From Wenyingzhuangia sp. 2_MG-2023 (lineage in GTDB: Bacteria; Bacteroidota; Bacteroidia; Flavobacteriales; Flavobacteriaceae), in contig NZ_JAUOSB010000001.1 of NCBI RefSeq assembly GCF_030548295.1, positions 248,001 through 312,000 of the forward strand: a stretch of DNA of 64,000 nucleotides, written 5' to 3'. The position numbers were made by a program, and so were the translations under genes. How positions within the stretch are numbered: position 1 is the first letter of the stretch; each line of letters starts with the position of its first letter. Below are positions 1 through 8,066 of this stretch, piece after piece. The notes below the pieces were generated by a model. The model saw nothing but the letters and a program-made list of their open reading frames with translations. It had not been told where the DNA came from and searched no databases.

Positions 1-955
1 TCCATTCCTCTGCATTTGCAGCGGTTGCATTTTTTTCTTTTAAAATTGTATCTATGATTTCTGGATTCAAGTCCTTTGGAAAACCGCCCATCGCATCAAA
101 TTGATTTTCATACCAAGCCTCGTTCACAATTTTATTAAAAGCAAACATATCTAAATTTACATCTTCATAATTCTTGTGTTGGTTGGTTGCTGCAGATAAA
201 AAACTAGTTTTTACAATTTCTTTATTAGTCCTTCCAAAATTTACATTTTTGTTAGATTTTAAAAACTTAACGGCATTGTAAAGCTGAAGCTCTTCAGAAA
301 CCGTATTGGTGTGATTGTTCCATAAACTCAAAAAATAATCTCTTTTAAAAATTGCCCCAGCAACAGAATAAATAGCATAGTAACGCAACGCTCTTGCTGT
401 TGTATAGATATTAAAAAAAGAAAAAAAACGCCTTATTTTAAATCGATCAATAATAAAAACCAATCTATATAAAAGTGGATTTTGAGTATACAACTGAGGT
501 TGATAAACACTAAAAAAAGGATCTTTTTTAATGATTTTATTAGAAATCAATTTAGGATTCCCCAACCAAAACAATTTCAACATTTGCACTTTTTCTTTAC
601 TCAACTCAATTTGCAAATCGCTCAATGCAACACAATCCGTCAACCAAATATCATCTTCCAACAACAGAAAATAATCAGAAGCTTTTTTAGCAGCATCAAG
701 CCACAAATCTATCGGAATTTCTGTGCTTACATTTCCCAAGTCACCCTCTATTGATGTTACTTTTTCAGCATATTTAGAAGATTTTAAAATCGTAATTCCA
801 TCATGTTTTTCTTTGATTTTTTTCAAATATTTTTCTGGAGTTCCATCGTCTAAAACAATTATTTGATACTCTGAATCTACAACAAATTTGTTAATGCTCT
901 GAATACACCTATCCAAACAATACGGTCTATTGAATGATTTAATTAGTATGTCCAT
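1..955 (-). CDS. Glycosyltransferase, GT2-like (C-terminus cut by window edge)
   Basis: About 318 residues are visible, and the frame stays open to the window edge. The protein begins [17 protein letters not shown] and has an early IIVLDDG strand, as in nucleotide-sugar binding GT-A folds. A LLLEDDIW motif near residue 100 looks like the metal-binding acidic motif. It probably transfers a sugar from an activated donor at the cytoplasmic face of the membrane. The ATG at 953-955 overlaps the end of the DegT aminotransferase gene by 13 bp, so it is the fourth gene of a coupled minus-strand chain. Acceptor and donor cannot be read from sequence. The family is inferred from motifs only; a more distant GT-A family is possible. 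Confidence 0.75.
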   Translation of the reverse strand, partial: MDILIKSFNRPYCLDRCIQSINKFVVDSEYQIIVLDDGTPEKYLKKIKEKHDGITILKSSKYAEKVTSIEGDLGNVSTEIPIDLWLDAAKKASDYFLLLEDDIWLTDCVALSDLQIELSKEKVQMLKLFWLGNPKLISNKIIKKDPFFSVYQPQLYTQNPLLYRLVFIIDRFKIRRFFSFFNIYTTARALRYYAIYSVAGAIFKRDYFLSLWNNHTNTVSEELQLYNAVKFLKSNKNVNFGRTNKEIVKTSFLSAATNQHKNYEDVNLDMFAFNKIVNEAWYENQFDAMGGFPKDLNPEIIDTILKEKNATAANAEEW

Positions 956-2049
956 GCATTTATTTTTTCAATAATTAAATCAACCTCTTTGGTGGTTAAA
1001 ACTGGACTAATAGGCAAACTCAATGCTTCTTCGTGTATTTTTTCAGTAATTGGAAAACTCAACTCATTCCATTCCGCGTATGCCTCTTGTTGATGTGGTG
1101 ATAAGGGATAATGAATCATGGTTTGTATGCCATTTCTATCCAAATACACTTGCAACTCGTCTCTTTTCTCACACAAAATCACAAACAAATGAAACACATG
1201 ATTTTTACTTTTATGATAAGTTGGCAAAACAATTGTTTTATTTTTTATTTCTGACAAATAACGTTGTGCTATTGCTCTTCTCTTTGCATTGTCAGCATCT
1301 AATTCTTTCAGTTTAATACTTAATATTCCTGCTTGTAATTCGTCCAAACGGCTATTGATTCCCTTGTGAGAATTGAAATATTTTTTATCAGAACCATAAT
1401 TAGCCAACACTCTAACCAAAGCAGCAATTTGCTTGTTATTCGTTGTTACGGAACCTGCATCACCCAAAGCCCCTAAGTTTTTTCCTGGATAAAAACTAAA
1501 GGCAGCAGCATTAGATAAATTCCCAGCTCTGTTTCCATGCTCATCCATTGCTCCGTGGGCCTGTGCTGCATCTTCAAAAACCAATAAACTGTGCTCTTTT
1601 GCAATTTTATTGATGCCTTTCATATTTGCCAGTTGACCGTACAAATGCACCGCTAAAATGGCTTTGGTTTTCGTTGTGATTTTTTTAGAAATGAAACTAA
1701 CATCCATATTGAATGTAGCTATTTCTGGCTCTACCAAAACAGGAGTCAAACCTACTTCTGTAATTGCTAAAATAGTAGCGATATAAGTATTTGCAGGCAC
1801 AATAATTTCATCTCCCAAATGAATTTCACCCAATGCTATATAAGCTTTTAAAATCAACTTAATAGCATCAAAACCATTACCTACACCTACACAAAATTGT
1901 GTTCCGCAATACAAGGCATATTCTTTTTCAAATTTGGTCACTTGTGACCCGTTGATGTACCAACCAACTTCTAAAAAAGATTGAAAACTTTCTTGAAACT
2001 CCTTTTCAAATCGATGATTTATTTTCTGCAAGTCTAGAAATTTAATCAT
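943..2049 (-). CDS. DegT/DnrJ/EryC1/StrS family sugar aminotransferase
   Basis: This is a PLP-dependent enzyme that transaminates a keto group on a nucleotide-linked sugar, giving an amino sugar for surface glycans. It has 368 residues, normal for the family. The PLP lysine is K190 in [16 protein letters not shown]160 and Q163 in [10 protein letters not shown] fit the ring-binding positions, and G57-G59 lies in the phosphate-binding region. The sequence resembles the FdtB/QdtB-type 3-keto sugar transaminases, but the exact sugar is inference. Its ATG overlaps the stop of the upstream acyltransferase gene by 4 bp, and its own end overlaps the glycosyltransferase. The neighbouring acyltransferase suggests that the amino group is then N-acylated. 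Confidence 0.92.
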   Translation of the reverse strand: MIKFLDLQKINHRFEKEFQESFQSFLEVGWYINGSQVTKFEKEYALYCGTQFCVGVGNGFDAIKLILKAYIALGEIHLGDEIIVPANTYIATILAITEVGLTPVLVEPEIATFNMDVSFISKKITTKTKAILAVHLYGQLANMKGINKIAKEHSLLVFEDAAQAHGAMDEHGNRAGNLSNAAAFSFYPGKNLGALGDAGSVTTNNKQIAALVRVLANYGSDKKYFNSHKGINSRLDELQAGILSIKLKELDADNAKRRAIAQRYLSEIKNKTIVLPTYHKSKNHVFHLFVILCEKRDELQVYLDRNGIQTMIHYPLSPHQQEAYAEWNELSFPITEKIHEEALSLPISPVLTTKEVDLIIEKINAWTY

Positions 2050-3032
2050 AACAAGACTTCGTTTAACAATTTATAATTTGATGTTTTTACACGGTAAAAA
2101 CCTTGGGTTACCATTCTGGCTCCAAAACTTTCTTTCCAAAACTGCAATCCGCTATTCACTTTCGTTCCTTGAGCTTCGTTGCTAATTCCAAAATCAAAAT
2201 AATCTTTTTCTTGGAATACATTTTTCAACATATAATCATGTAAAAAATCCAAACTCCCTAAATCATTGTTTTCTGAATTTTTGGAAATATATTGAGAATG
2301 CGCTACTCTCTGTGATTCAAAAATAGTTGTTCCTGCCACAATCACCTCATCTTTATACACATTGAATTGCCTTATATTTTTTGGAAATCTTTCTTTTAAC
2401 AATGTAATTTCTTCCAAACTATGCACTGGTTTTGCGTTGTGTTTTTTTCGCAAATTAGGAATCAATATCTCATTCCAAAATGTATCAAAAGCTCCAACTT
2501 CTTTTACATTTAATTTGTTTTTGATTCCTTTTTTCACTCCTGATTTTCTACTTTTTCCAAACATCAAATCGTTCTTCATTTCTATCACAGACAGACCGTC
2601 TCTTCTATACAATTCTGCTTTGCACAAAAACAACAAATGCAAAATTTCATCACTTGGAAAAAGAGCATATATAGATGGTATTTCTTTAATTTCTACTGTT
2701 TTGACCCCCTGCTGTTCTAAAAAGCACAACAATGCTCTAAAAATAAAAACACAGCTCTTGTATTTTTCCTTAGCGCTTAAAATCAAACCACCATAACTCA
2801 ATCCTTGATGAGAACAAACTACTTCTTCATTTCTATTGGCAGGAAAAAGAGCTACTATTTTTTCATTCTCATAAACCATCAGAGAAAAATCAACAAATCG
2901 ATCTGCATGGTATTCCATAAAATCTCTATCAAATAAAAAAGTGCCGTTTTTAGAAGCTTTTACAAAAGCATTCCATGCCTCTTTTTTATCCGATGTATAT
3001 TTTACAACTCTTATGTTCTCTGATTTACTCAT
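2046..3032 (-). CDS. GNAT/FemAB-like acyltransferase
   Basis: A 328-residue soluble protein whose two halves resemble the double-GNAT (FemAB/BioF2-like) acyltransferases. A first strand set is seen around [16 protein letters not shown] (about residues 51-66). The C-terminal GNAT-like half, about residues 160-310, includes [20 protein letters not shown] and [10 protein letters not shown], typical of this group. It probably N-acylates an amino sugar, since it is coupled to a sugar aminotransferase (4-bp overlap downstream) and a glycosyltransferase. It overlaps the end of rarA by 8 bp. No signal peptide or membrane segment is seen. Acyl donor and substrate are not predictable here. Confidence 0.72.
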   Translation of the reverse strand: MSKSENIRVVKYTSDKKEAWNAFVKASKNGTFLFDRDFMEYHADRFVDFSLMVYENEKIVALFPANRNEEVVCSHQGLSYGGLILSAKEKYKSCVFIFRALLCFLEQQGVKTVEIKEIPSIYALFPSDEILHLLFLCKAELYRRDGLSVIEMKNDLMFGKSRKSGVKKGIKNKLNVKEVGAFDTFWNEILIPNLRKKHNAKPVHSLEEITLLKERFPKNIRQFNVYKDEVIVAGTTIFESQRVAHSQYISKNSENNDLGSLDFLHDYMLKNVFQEKDYFDFGISNEAQGTKVNSGLQFWKESFGARMVTQGFYRVKTSNYKLLNEVLL

Positions 3033-4296
3033 ATTTGTCTCCCCAACGATCTTTCATTATTTTTCTAAACTCATTTTCACGTGCATTTACACCTGGTGAA
3101 TAAAATGAGGTTCCAACCAAAGCATCGGGCAAAAATTCTTGATCCACAAAGTTGCCCTCATAAGCATGGGCATATTTGTAATTTTTCCCATAGTCCAAAT
3201 CCTTCATCAATTTGGTCGGAGCATTTCTCAGATGCAATGGTATGGGCAAATCTCCCGTTTGTTTTACCATTTGGATTGCTTGGTTGATGGCTTCGTAACT
3301 TGCATTGCTTTTGGCTGAATTTGCCAAGTAAATTGCACATTGACTCAATAAAATTCTAGCCTCTGGGTATCCTATGGTTGTTACTGCTTGAAATGTATTG
3401 GTAGCCATAATCAACGCTGTTGGGTTTGCATTTCCAATATCTTCAGAGGCAGAAATCAACATTCTACGGGCAATAAACTTTACATCTTCTCCCCCTTCTA
3501 TCATTCTTGCCAACCAATACACAGCTCCATTAGGATCTGATCCTCGGATGGATTTGATAAAAGCCGAAATAATATCATAATGTTGTTCTCCTGTTTTGTC
3601 GTATCGCACTACATTTCGTTGTACTTTTTGCAACACCAAATCATTGGTAATTTCTACACCTTCTTCTTCAGAAGCCACAATCAACTCAAAAACATTCAGC
3701 AATTTTCGAGCATCACCACTAGAAACCTGTAACAAAGCATCTATTTCTTTTAATTTTATTCTTTTTGCAGCAATGTCTTCATCTTCTTCCATAGCACGTT
3801 GTAACAGAGCCTCCATATCCGATTTATCAAAAGGATTTAAAATGTAAACCTGGCAACGAGACAACAAAGCGGGAATTACTTCAAAACTAGGATTTTCTGT
3901 AGTTGCTCCAATCAGTGTTACCCAACCTTTCTCTACCGCCGCCAACAAAGAATCTTGTTGTGATTTGCTAAAACGATGGATTTCATCAATAAACAAAATA
4001 GGATTTTTTGTTGTAAACAAACCTCCACTCTGCTTGGCTTTATCTATAATTTCTCGAACATCTTTTACTCCTGCATTGATGGCACTCAACGTAAAAAAAG
4101 GTCTATCAGAAGTTTCTGCAATAATATTTGCCAACGTGGTTTTTCCAATACCTGGAGGTCCCCATAATATTAAAGAAGGAATAATTCCGTTTTGGATGTG
4201 TTTTGTCAATACCCCGTTTTTTCCTACAAGGTGTTGCTGACTGATATAGTCCTCTAAAGATTTAGGACGAATGCGTTCTGCCAAAGGTGCTTTCAT
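3025..4296 (-). CDS. rarA: Replication-associated recombination protein A (RarA/MgsA AAA+ ATPase)
   Basis: An AAA+ clamp-loader-like ATPase that acts at stalled replication forks. I start it at the ATG at 4296, giving MKAPLAERIRPKSL and 423 residues, because homologues begin just before the LAERxRP motif; a further nine upstream codons are open but unlike the family. Walker A is GPPGIGKT (46-53), Walker B LFIDEIHRF (about 101-109), sensor 1 GATTENPSF (130-138), and a candidate arginine finger is R147 in LLSRCQVY. The C-terminal tetramerisation region is complete. It heads a chain of four overlapping genes whose other members are for sugar modification, an odd functional pairing. Confidence 0.95.
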   Translation of the reverse strand: MKAPLAERIRPKSLEDYISQQHLVGKNGVLTKHIQNGIIPSLILWGPPGIGKTTLANIIAETSDRPFFTLSAINAGVKDVREIIDKAKQSGGLFTTKNPILFIDEIHRFSKSQQDSLLAAVEKGWVTLIGATTENPSFEVIPALLSRCQVYILNPFDKSDMEALLQRAMEEDEDIAAKRIKLKEIDALLQVSSGDARKLLNVFELIVASEEEGVEITNDLVLQKVQRNVVRYDKTGEQHYDIISAFIKSIRGSDPNGAVYWLARMIEGGEDVKFIARRMLISASEDIGNANPTALIMATNTFQAVTTIGYPEARILLSQCAIYLANSAKSNASYEAINQAIQMVKQTGDLPIPLHLRNAPTKLMKDLDYGKNYKYAHAYEGNFVDQEFLPDALVGTSFYSPGVNARENEFRKIMKDRWGDKYE

Positions 4297-4373
4297 AAAG
4301 TAAAGATACGAGTTGTGAAACAAATGAGGAATTGATTTAGTTTGCTTATTTTTGAAGTCTAAAATTTAAGCAC

Positions 4374-4799
4374 ATGGCAACTCAAAAAATAAAATTAAAC
4401 TGGAAAGAAGGTGTACATTTTGAATCAGAAGGACCCGGAGGATTGGTACCAATTGATGGTTCTGAAGAAGTAGGTGGACAAGGAAAAGGTTTGCGTCCAA
4501 AAGCGTTGATGTTGTCTGCATTGGCAGGTTGTTCTGGAATAGATATTGCCTCTTTAATTCAAAAAATGCGTATTGATGTGGATACCTTTGACATTGATGT
4601 AGAAGCTGAATTGACAGAAGAACACCCAAAATACTATCATAAAGTTTGGGTGAATTTCAATTTTTATGGTGACAACTTGAGTGAAAAGAAAATAGAAAAA
4701 GCAGTAAAATTATCTGTAGACAGTTACTGTGGTGTAATGGAAATGTTCCGTCAGTTTGCTAAAGTGGAAACAAAAATTAATTATTTTCCAAAACAGTAA
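4374..4799 (+). CDS. OsmC family protein
   Basis: A 141-residue OsmC/Ohr-type protein. Members reduce organic hydroperoxides through two cysteines; here they are C53 in SALAGCSGID and C119 in DSYCGVMEM, both at the expected places. R41-P42 in the KGLRPKALML stretch also fits the fold. It is probably cytosolic and dimeric. It is a single-gene unit diverging from rarA (77 bp between starts) and ends at a perfect palindrome that acts as terminator. The subgroup looks like the general OsmC family, so peroxidase activity is likely but not certain. Confidence 0.9.
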   Translation: MATQKIKLNWKEGVHFESEGPGGLVPIDGSEEVGGQGKGLRPKALMLSALAGCSGIDIASLIQKMRIDVDTFDIDVEAELTEEHPKYYHKVWVNFNFYGDNLSEKKIEKAVKLSVDSYCGVMEMFRQFAKVETKINYFPKQ

Positions 4800-4810
4800 A
4801 ACAATTTATA

Positions 4811-4856
4811 TTAGCATAAAAAAAGGAAGTCAATTGACTTCCTTTTTTTATGCTAA
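4811..4856. terminator. Bidirectional terminator, perfect 46-bp palindrome
   Basis: The arms 4811-4833 and 4834-4856 are exact reverse complements. The core AAGGAAGTC is flanked by A and T runs, so it can stop transcription from both the osmC-like gene and the converging PAP2 gene. It contains the PAP2 stop codon at 4848-4850. Confidence 0.85.
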
Positions 4857-5429
4857 TTTTTTCTTACCCTTCCATTTACTCAAAATATAATGAGCTAATT
4901 TTAAGTATAAAATTGCTTCTATTATTCCTAAAGTATATCCACAAAGAATGTCTACAGGATAGTGTTTACCCATATAAATTCTACTGTATGCAAACAACAA
5001 TGGATAGATATAAAACAGGATTGACCATCTATATTTTTTTCTAAATAACAAATACATAAAAGTGGTTACTGCGGTTGAAGTAGTTGCGTGTCCGGAAACA
5101 AAACTAAAACTACCTGAACATTTTAAAATACGAATTTGCTCCAGAACTCCCTCTTGCCAACAGGGTCTAGGCCTAGCTGTAGAATATTTGATGATATTTA
5201 CCAAAACATCCGAAAGCCCTGCCATGGCACAGATAAACAAAAATAAGAACAAACCTTTTTGCCATTTGTAATTTTTGATCAGCAAAAACAACCAGAACAA
5301 AAATAAAGGTATCCAATTGAGAGGTTTGGTAATGATTAACCAAAACTGATCGTAAGGTTCACTTCCAAAATTGTTTAAGTAAATTAATAGTTCCTGATCT
5401 GCTGCTATGATGGTGTCTAAAAAACTCAT
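4848..5429 (-). CDS. PAP2 family membrane phosphatase
   Basis: An integral membrane acid phosphatase of the PAP2 superfamily, 193 residues, with about five or six hydrophobic spans. All three catalytic motifs are present: K81 to P89 (KYSTARPRP), SGH at 112-114 in FVSGHATTS, and S149-R150 with H156 and D160 in SRIYMGKHYPVD. Such enzymes hydrolyse lipid phosphates such as undecaprenyl pyrophosphate or phosphatidic acid on the outer side of the inner membrane; the substrate is not decided by sequence. Its ATG overlaps the tatA stop by 1 bp (TAATG arrangement), so the two are co-translated. The stop codon lies inside the palindromic terminator. Confidence 0.93.
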   Translation of the reverse strand: MSFLDTIIAADQELLIYLNNFGSEPYDQFWLIITKPLNWIPLFLFWLFLLIKNYKWQKGLFLFLFICAMAGLSDVLVNIIKYSTARPRPCWQEGVLEQIRILKCSGSFSFVSGHATTSTAVTTFMYLLFRKKYRWSILFYIYPLLFAYSRIYMGKHYPVDILCGYTLGIIEAILYLKLAHYILSKWKGKKKLA

Positions 5430-5701
5430 TATTTCATTCGTTTGATAGGCCCTGTCATGTCGTCAACGCTTTCTTTAACATCATCAATAGTTTTTTTGAT
5501 GTCTTTTGTTACATCTAAATCCACTCCAACATCTTTTGCGCTATTGTTAATCTCTTTCTTAATATCTTCTGTTGCATTTTTAATTTGAGCCATTCCTTTA
5601 CCCAAACCACGAGCAATTTCTGGAATTTTATCAGCACCAAAAAGCATCACAACAAGTAACAGTATGATAAAAACTTCTGGACCTCCTATAAATAAATACA
5701 T
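5429..5701 (-). CDS. tatA: Sec-independent translocase protein TatA/TatE family
   Basis: A 90-residue single-span protein that forms the translocation pore of the twin-arginine pathway. The N-terminal membrane helix (about residues 7-22, VFIILLLVVMLFGADK) is followed by the hallmark FG hinge and the amphipathic helix KIPEIARGLGKGMAQIK. The charged C-terminal tail contains repeated DV/KD segments and is natively loose. It is the first gene of a two-gene unit with the PAP2 phosphatase. No tatB or tatC is seen nearby, as is usual in Bacteroidota, where a single TatA type often serves. Confidence 0.93.
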   Translation of the reverse strand: MYLFIGGPEVFIILLLVVMLFGADKIPEIARGLGKGMAQIKNATEDIKKEINNSAKDVGVDLDVTKDIKKTIDDVKESVDDMTGPIKRMK

Positions 5702-5718
5702 TGTCTTCTATTTTTAAA

Positions 5719-5726
5719 CAAAGATA
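5719..5726 (-). promoter_or_regulatory. Bacteroidota -7 box for tatA
   Basis: On the minus strand this reads TATCTTTG, a match to the TAnnTTTG -7 element of the Bacteroidota housekeeping sigma factor, 18-25 bp before the tatA ATG. I see no clear -33 TTTG. Confidence 0.5.
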
Positions 5727-5865
5727 ACAGGAATAAATGAATTTCTATCCATTTTAAATCTTACAAAAAAAGACTCTTTGCAAAGTTTCTCAATTGGTAT
5801 TTCACTCTTAAACTTCCTTTTATTCAGATAAGAATAATTTTGCAAAACCTACCCTCTACCAAATA

Positions 5866-5895
5866 CAAAAAGACCGTCTTTTTAGACCGTCTCTT
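5866..5895 (-). terminator. Terminator after the 5.9-kb beta-barrel gene
   Basis: Two copies of AGACCGTCT (5871-5879 and 5884-5892), each itself a near-palindrome, can pair with one central mismatch. On the minus strand they form a short hairpin followed by TTTTT, 30 bp after the stop of the beta-barrel gene. Confidence 0.65.
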
Positions 5896-5920
5896 GTTTT
5901 ATTTTTAAGGTTTTTAATGA

Positions 5921-6460
5921 TTAAAAACTTTTACCTATTCCTATCCCAATAGACAAATTAGAAATTCCATCTGTTGCATGATCGTAAAAGAAACTAGGAG
6001 CAACATCCCAGTGATGACCAATATTTAAATCATACTCTAAGCCAATTCTTATCAAATCCTTAACTTCTCCATTTTCAAAAATCACTCCTGGCCCTAATAC
6101 AAATTCCAAGTGTTCAACTGGATTCCACAAAGCATCTAAAGTAATAACTACTGGGTATCTTCTATCAATCACACCCCCATGCAACTCTTCAGACTCTTTA
6201 CTCGAAATCAACTCTACATCACTAAAAACTCCAATTCCCCATTTTTTTTTAAACCAGTATTCATAATCTAAACCAAACGAGGGAATAGACAAAACATCTT
6301 TGTTCCCCAATTCATAGCCTAAATTCAAATAAGAATGCCCTAAAACCACACTAACTCTGTGTCTTTTTTCTTTCACTTCTTCCTTTTCTTCAATTTCTTG
6401 CGCTAACAATCCATCAACACTAAAAAGCAAGCAGACAATGTAAAATAGTTTCTTTTTCAT
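5921..6460 (-). CDS. Outer-membrane beta-barrel-like secreted protein, unknown function
   Basis: A 179-residue protein with a clear signal peptide (MKKKLFYIVCLLFSVDGLLAQ), an acidic/basic linker of E and K residues, then alternating amphipathic strands. It ends in a terminal phenylalanine (GIGKSF), the usual signal for outer-membrane barrel insertion. The strands SFGLDYEYWFKKKWGIGVFSDVE and LGPGVIFENGEVKD look like a small 8-stranded barrel. I do not recognise a named family. It is transcribed alone, after the RND operon terminator and before its own terminator. No ligand or partner can be deduced. Confidence 0.65.
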   Translation of the reverse strand: MKKKLFYIVCLLFSVDGLLAQEIEEKEEVKEKRHRVSVVLGHSYLNLGYELGNKDVLSIPSFGLDYEYWFKKKWGIGVFSDVELISSKESEELHGGVIDRRYPVVITLDALWNPVEHLEFVLGPGVIFENGEVKDLIRIGLEYDLNIGHHWDVAPSFFYDHATDGISNLSIGIGIGKSF

Positions 6461-6544
6461 TTTGTTATAATTTCATATCACAAAACTATTAAGACTATTT
6501 AATCTTTTTATATTTTAAAAATTAATATTACGAAAACGTATGAA

Positions 6545-6586
6545 TAAAAGGAGCCCGAGGGTTAACAAGCAAATTCCCCAGGCTCC
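6545..6586 (-). terminator. Terminator of the RND efflux operon
   Basis: GGAGCC (6550-6555) pairs with GGCTCC (6581-6586), with an inner GGG/CCC pairing. On the minus strand the hairpin is followed by CTTTTATT, 38 bp after the outer-membrane-factor stop. Its GC content stands out from the AT-rich surroundings. Confidence 0.8.
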
Positions 6587-6623
6587 AGACAAAACTAACT
6601 ATGAAAAAAAGTTTCTTTTATTT

Positions 6624-8066
6624 CTAATTCCAACCACCTCCTAAAGCTTTGTAAATATTTACAAAAGCATTCATTTGGTTCTTTTTGGTTTCTATCAATT
6701 CAAATTTAGATTCCAAAGCATCACGTTGTGTTAATAACACTTCCATATAATCTGCTCTTGCAGACATGAACAATTTGTTTGATATCGTAATAGATTCTGT
6801 AAGCGCATTTACCTCTTTCTGTTTTAGGTCAAAGCTCTTTTTCATATTACTGATTTTAGACAATTTGTTTACAACTTCTACATATGCATTCAAAATAGTT
6901 CGTTCGTAATTGTAAACGGCTTGAATTTGTTTTGCATTTGCATTGTAATAATCTGCTTTGATAGCATTTCTATTGATCAACGGAGCTGTCAAATCTCCCG
7001 CTAAAGAATACAACAAAGATTTAGGTGTGTTTAACAAATACTTTGCGTTAAAAGCTTGGTAACCTATATTTGCAGATAACCCTAAAGATGGATAAAACCT
7101 AGCCTTTGCCACTCTTACATCTAATTTAGCAGCTGCCAATTCCAACTCAGCCTGTTTGATATCAGGACGGTTTGTCAACAATTGAGCAGGAATTCCCGCC
7201 TGAATTGCATCGGGTTCTAAATCTACAAATCCACTGTGATCTCTTACTATAGTACCAGGAAACTCTCCAATTAAAAAGTGAATTCTATTTTCTGCTTCGG
7301 TTATTTTTTGTTCAATTTCAAATTGGATACTTTGTGTACTCAATACTTGTGCTTCAAACCTACGCACAGCAAGCTCTGTTACTCTTGCAGATTGCTTTTG
7401 CAACCTTACAATTTTTAGTGCATTGCTCTGAATCTTAATATTCCTTTTTAAAATTGTTAACTGATTGTCTAACGCCAACAATTCATAATACGAATTTGCT
7501 ATTTCTGCAATCAAATTGGTCACCATAAAATTCTTCCCCTCTACGCTTGCTAAATATCTACTTACTGCTGCTTTTTTAGCGTTGTGCAATTTGTTCCAAA
7601 TATCTATTTCCCAAGTTGCATGCGCTCCAAACATAAAATCTGGCAAAAATTCTGGATTTTCTTTGCTCCCTCTAATTGGAGTGGTAGCATCGTTAGCACC
7701 TTGACTGGTGTAACGACCTACTTTTTCTCCACCTGCACCCGCAACAATGCCTACAAAAGGCAAATACTCTCCTTTTCTTGCTCTAATCTCGTTTCTAGCA
7801 ATTTCAATCTCTTGCATCATAATATTCAATTCCTGATTATTTTGTAATGCAACATCTATCAATTTCACCAAATGAGGATCGGTAAAGTATTCCTTCCAGT
7901 TCATTTTCACTACATTCACTGTATCTTTTGATGTGTTGAAACTCTCAGGTACATCTGTATTCTCTGTTTTCTGAACTAAAGTCGGAGTTTTACAAGCCCA
8001 TAGGGTTAATATCCCTCCTATTATCATTAGCCTATAAAGGCTTTTTGTTTTATTGATCTTTTTCAT
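6624..8066 (-). CDS. RND efflux outer-membrane lipoprotein (NodT/OprM family)
   Basis: The TolC-like exit duct of a tripartite efflux pump, 480 residues, the normal length. It has a lipoprotein signal ending LTLWAC (C25), then two repeated OEP domains rich in long helices and heptads. Recognisable pieces include FGAHATWEIDIWNKL, LLTNRPDIKQAELELAAAKLDVRVAKARFYPSLGLS and VEVVNKLSKI. It forms a trimer in the outer membrane and docks on the adaptor. Its start overlaps the pump gene by 17 bp, so the pump and duct are translationally coupled. It is the last gene of the operon. Confidence 0.95.
   Translation of the reverse strand: MKKINKTKSLYRLMIIGGILTLWACKTPTLVQKTENTDVPESFNTSKDTVNVVKMNWKEYFTDPHLVKLIDVALQNNQELNIMMQEIEIARNEIRARKGEYLPFVGIVAGAGGEKVGRYTSQGANDATTPIRGSKENPEFLPDFMFGAHATWEIDIWNKLHNAKKAAVSRYLASVEGKNFMVTNLIAEIANSYYELLALDNQLTILKRNIKIQSNALKIVRLQKQSARVTELAVRRFEAQVLSTQSIQFEIEQKITEAENRIHFLIGEFPGTIVRDHSGFVDLEPDAIQAGIPAQLLTNRPDIKQAELELAAAKLDVRVAKARFYPSLGLSANIGYQAFNAKYLLNTPKSLLYSLAGDLTAPLINRNAIKADYYNANAKQIQAVYNYERTILNAYVEVVNKLSKISNMKKSFDLKQKEVNALTESITISNKLFMSARADYMEVLLTQRDALESKFELIETKKNQMNAFVNIYKALGGGWN

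Noticed and set aside
482-754. Plus-strand 90-codon open frame
   Set aside because: It lies wholly inside the glycosyltransferase frame on the other strand and has no start context or family likeness.
6545-6586. GC-rich inverted repeat as a mobile-element end
   Set aside because: It lies right after the efflux operon with a T run on the minus strand, so a terminator explains it fully.
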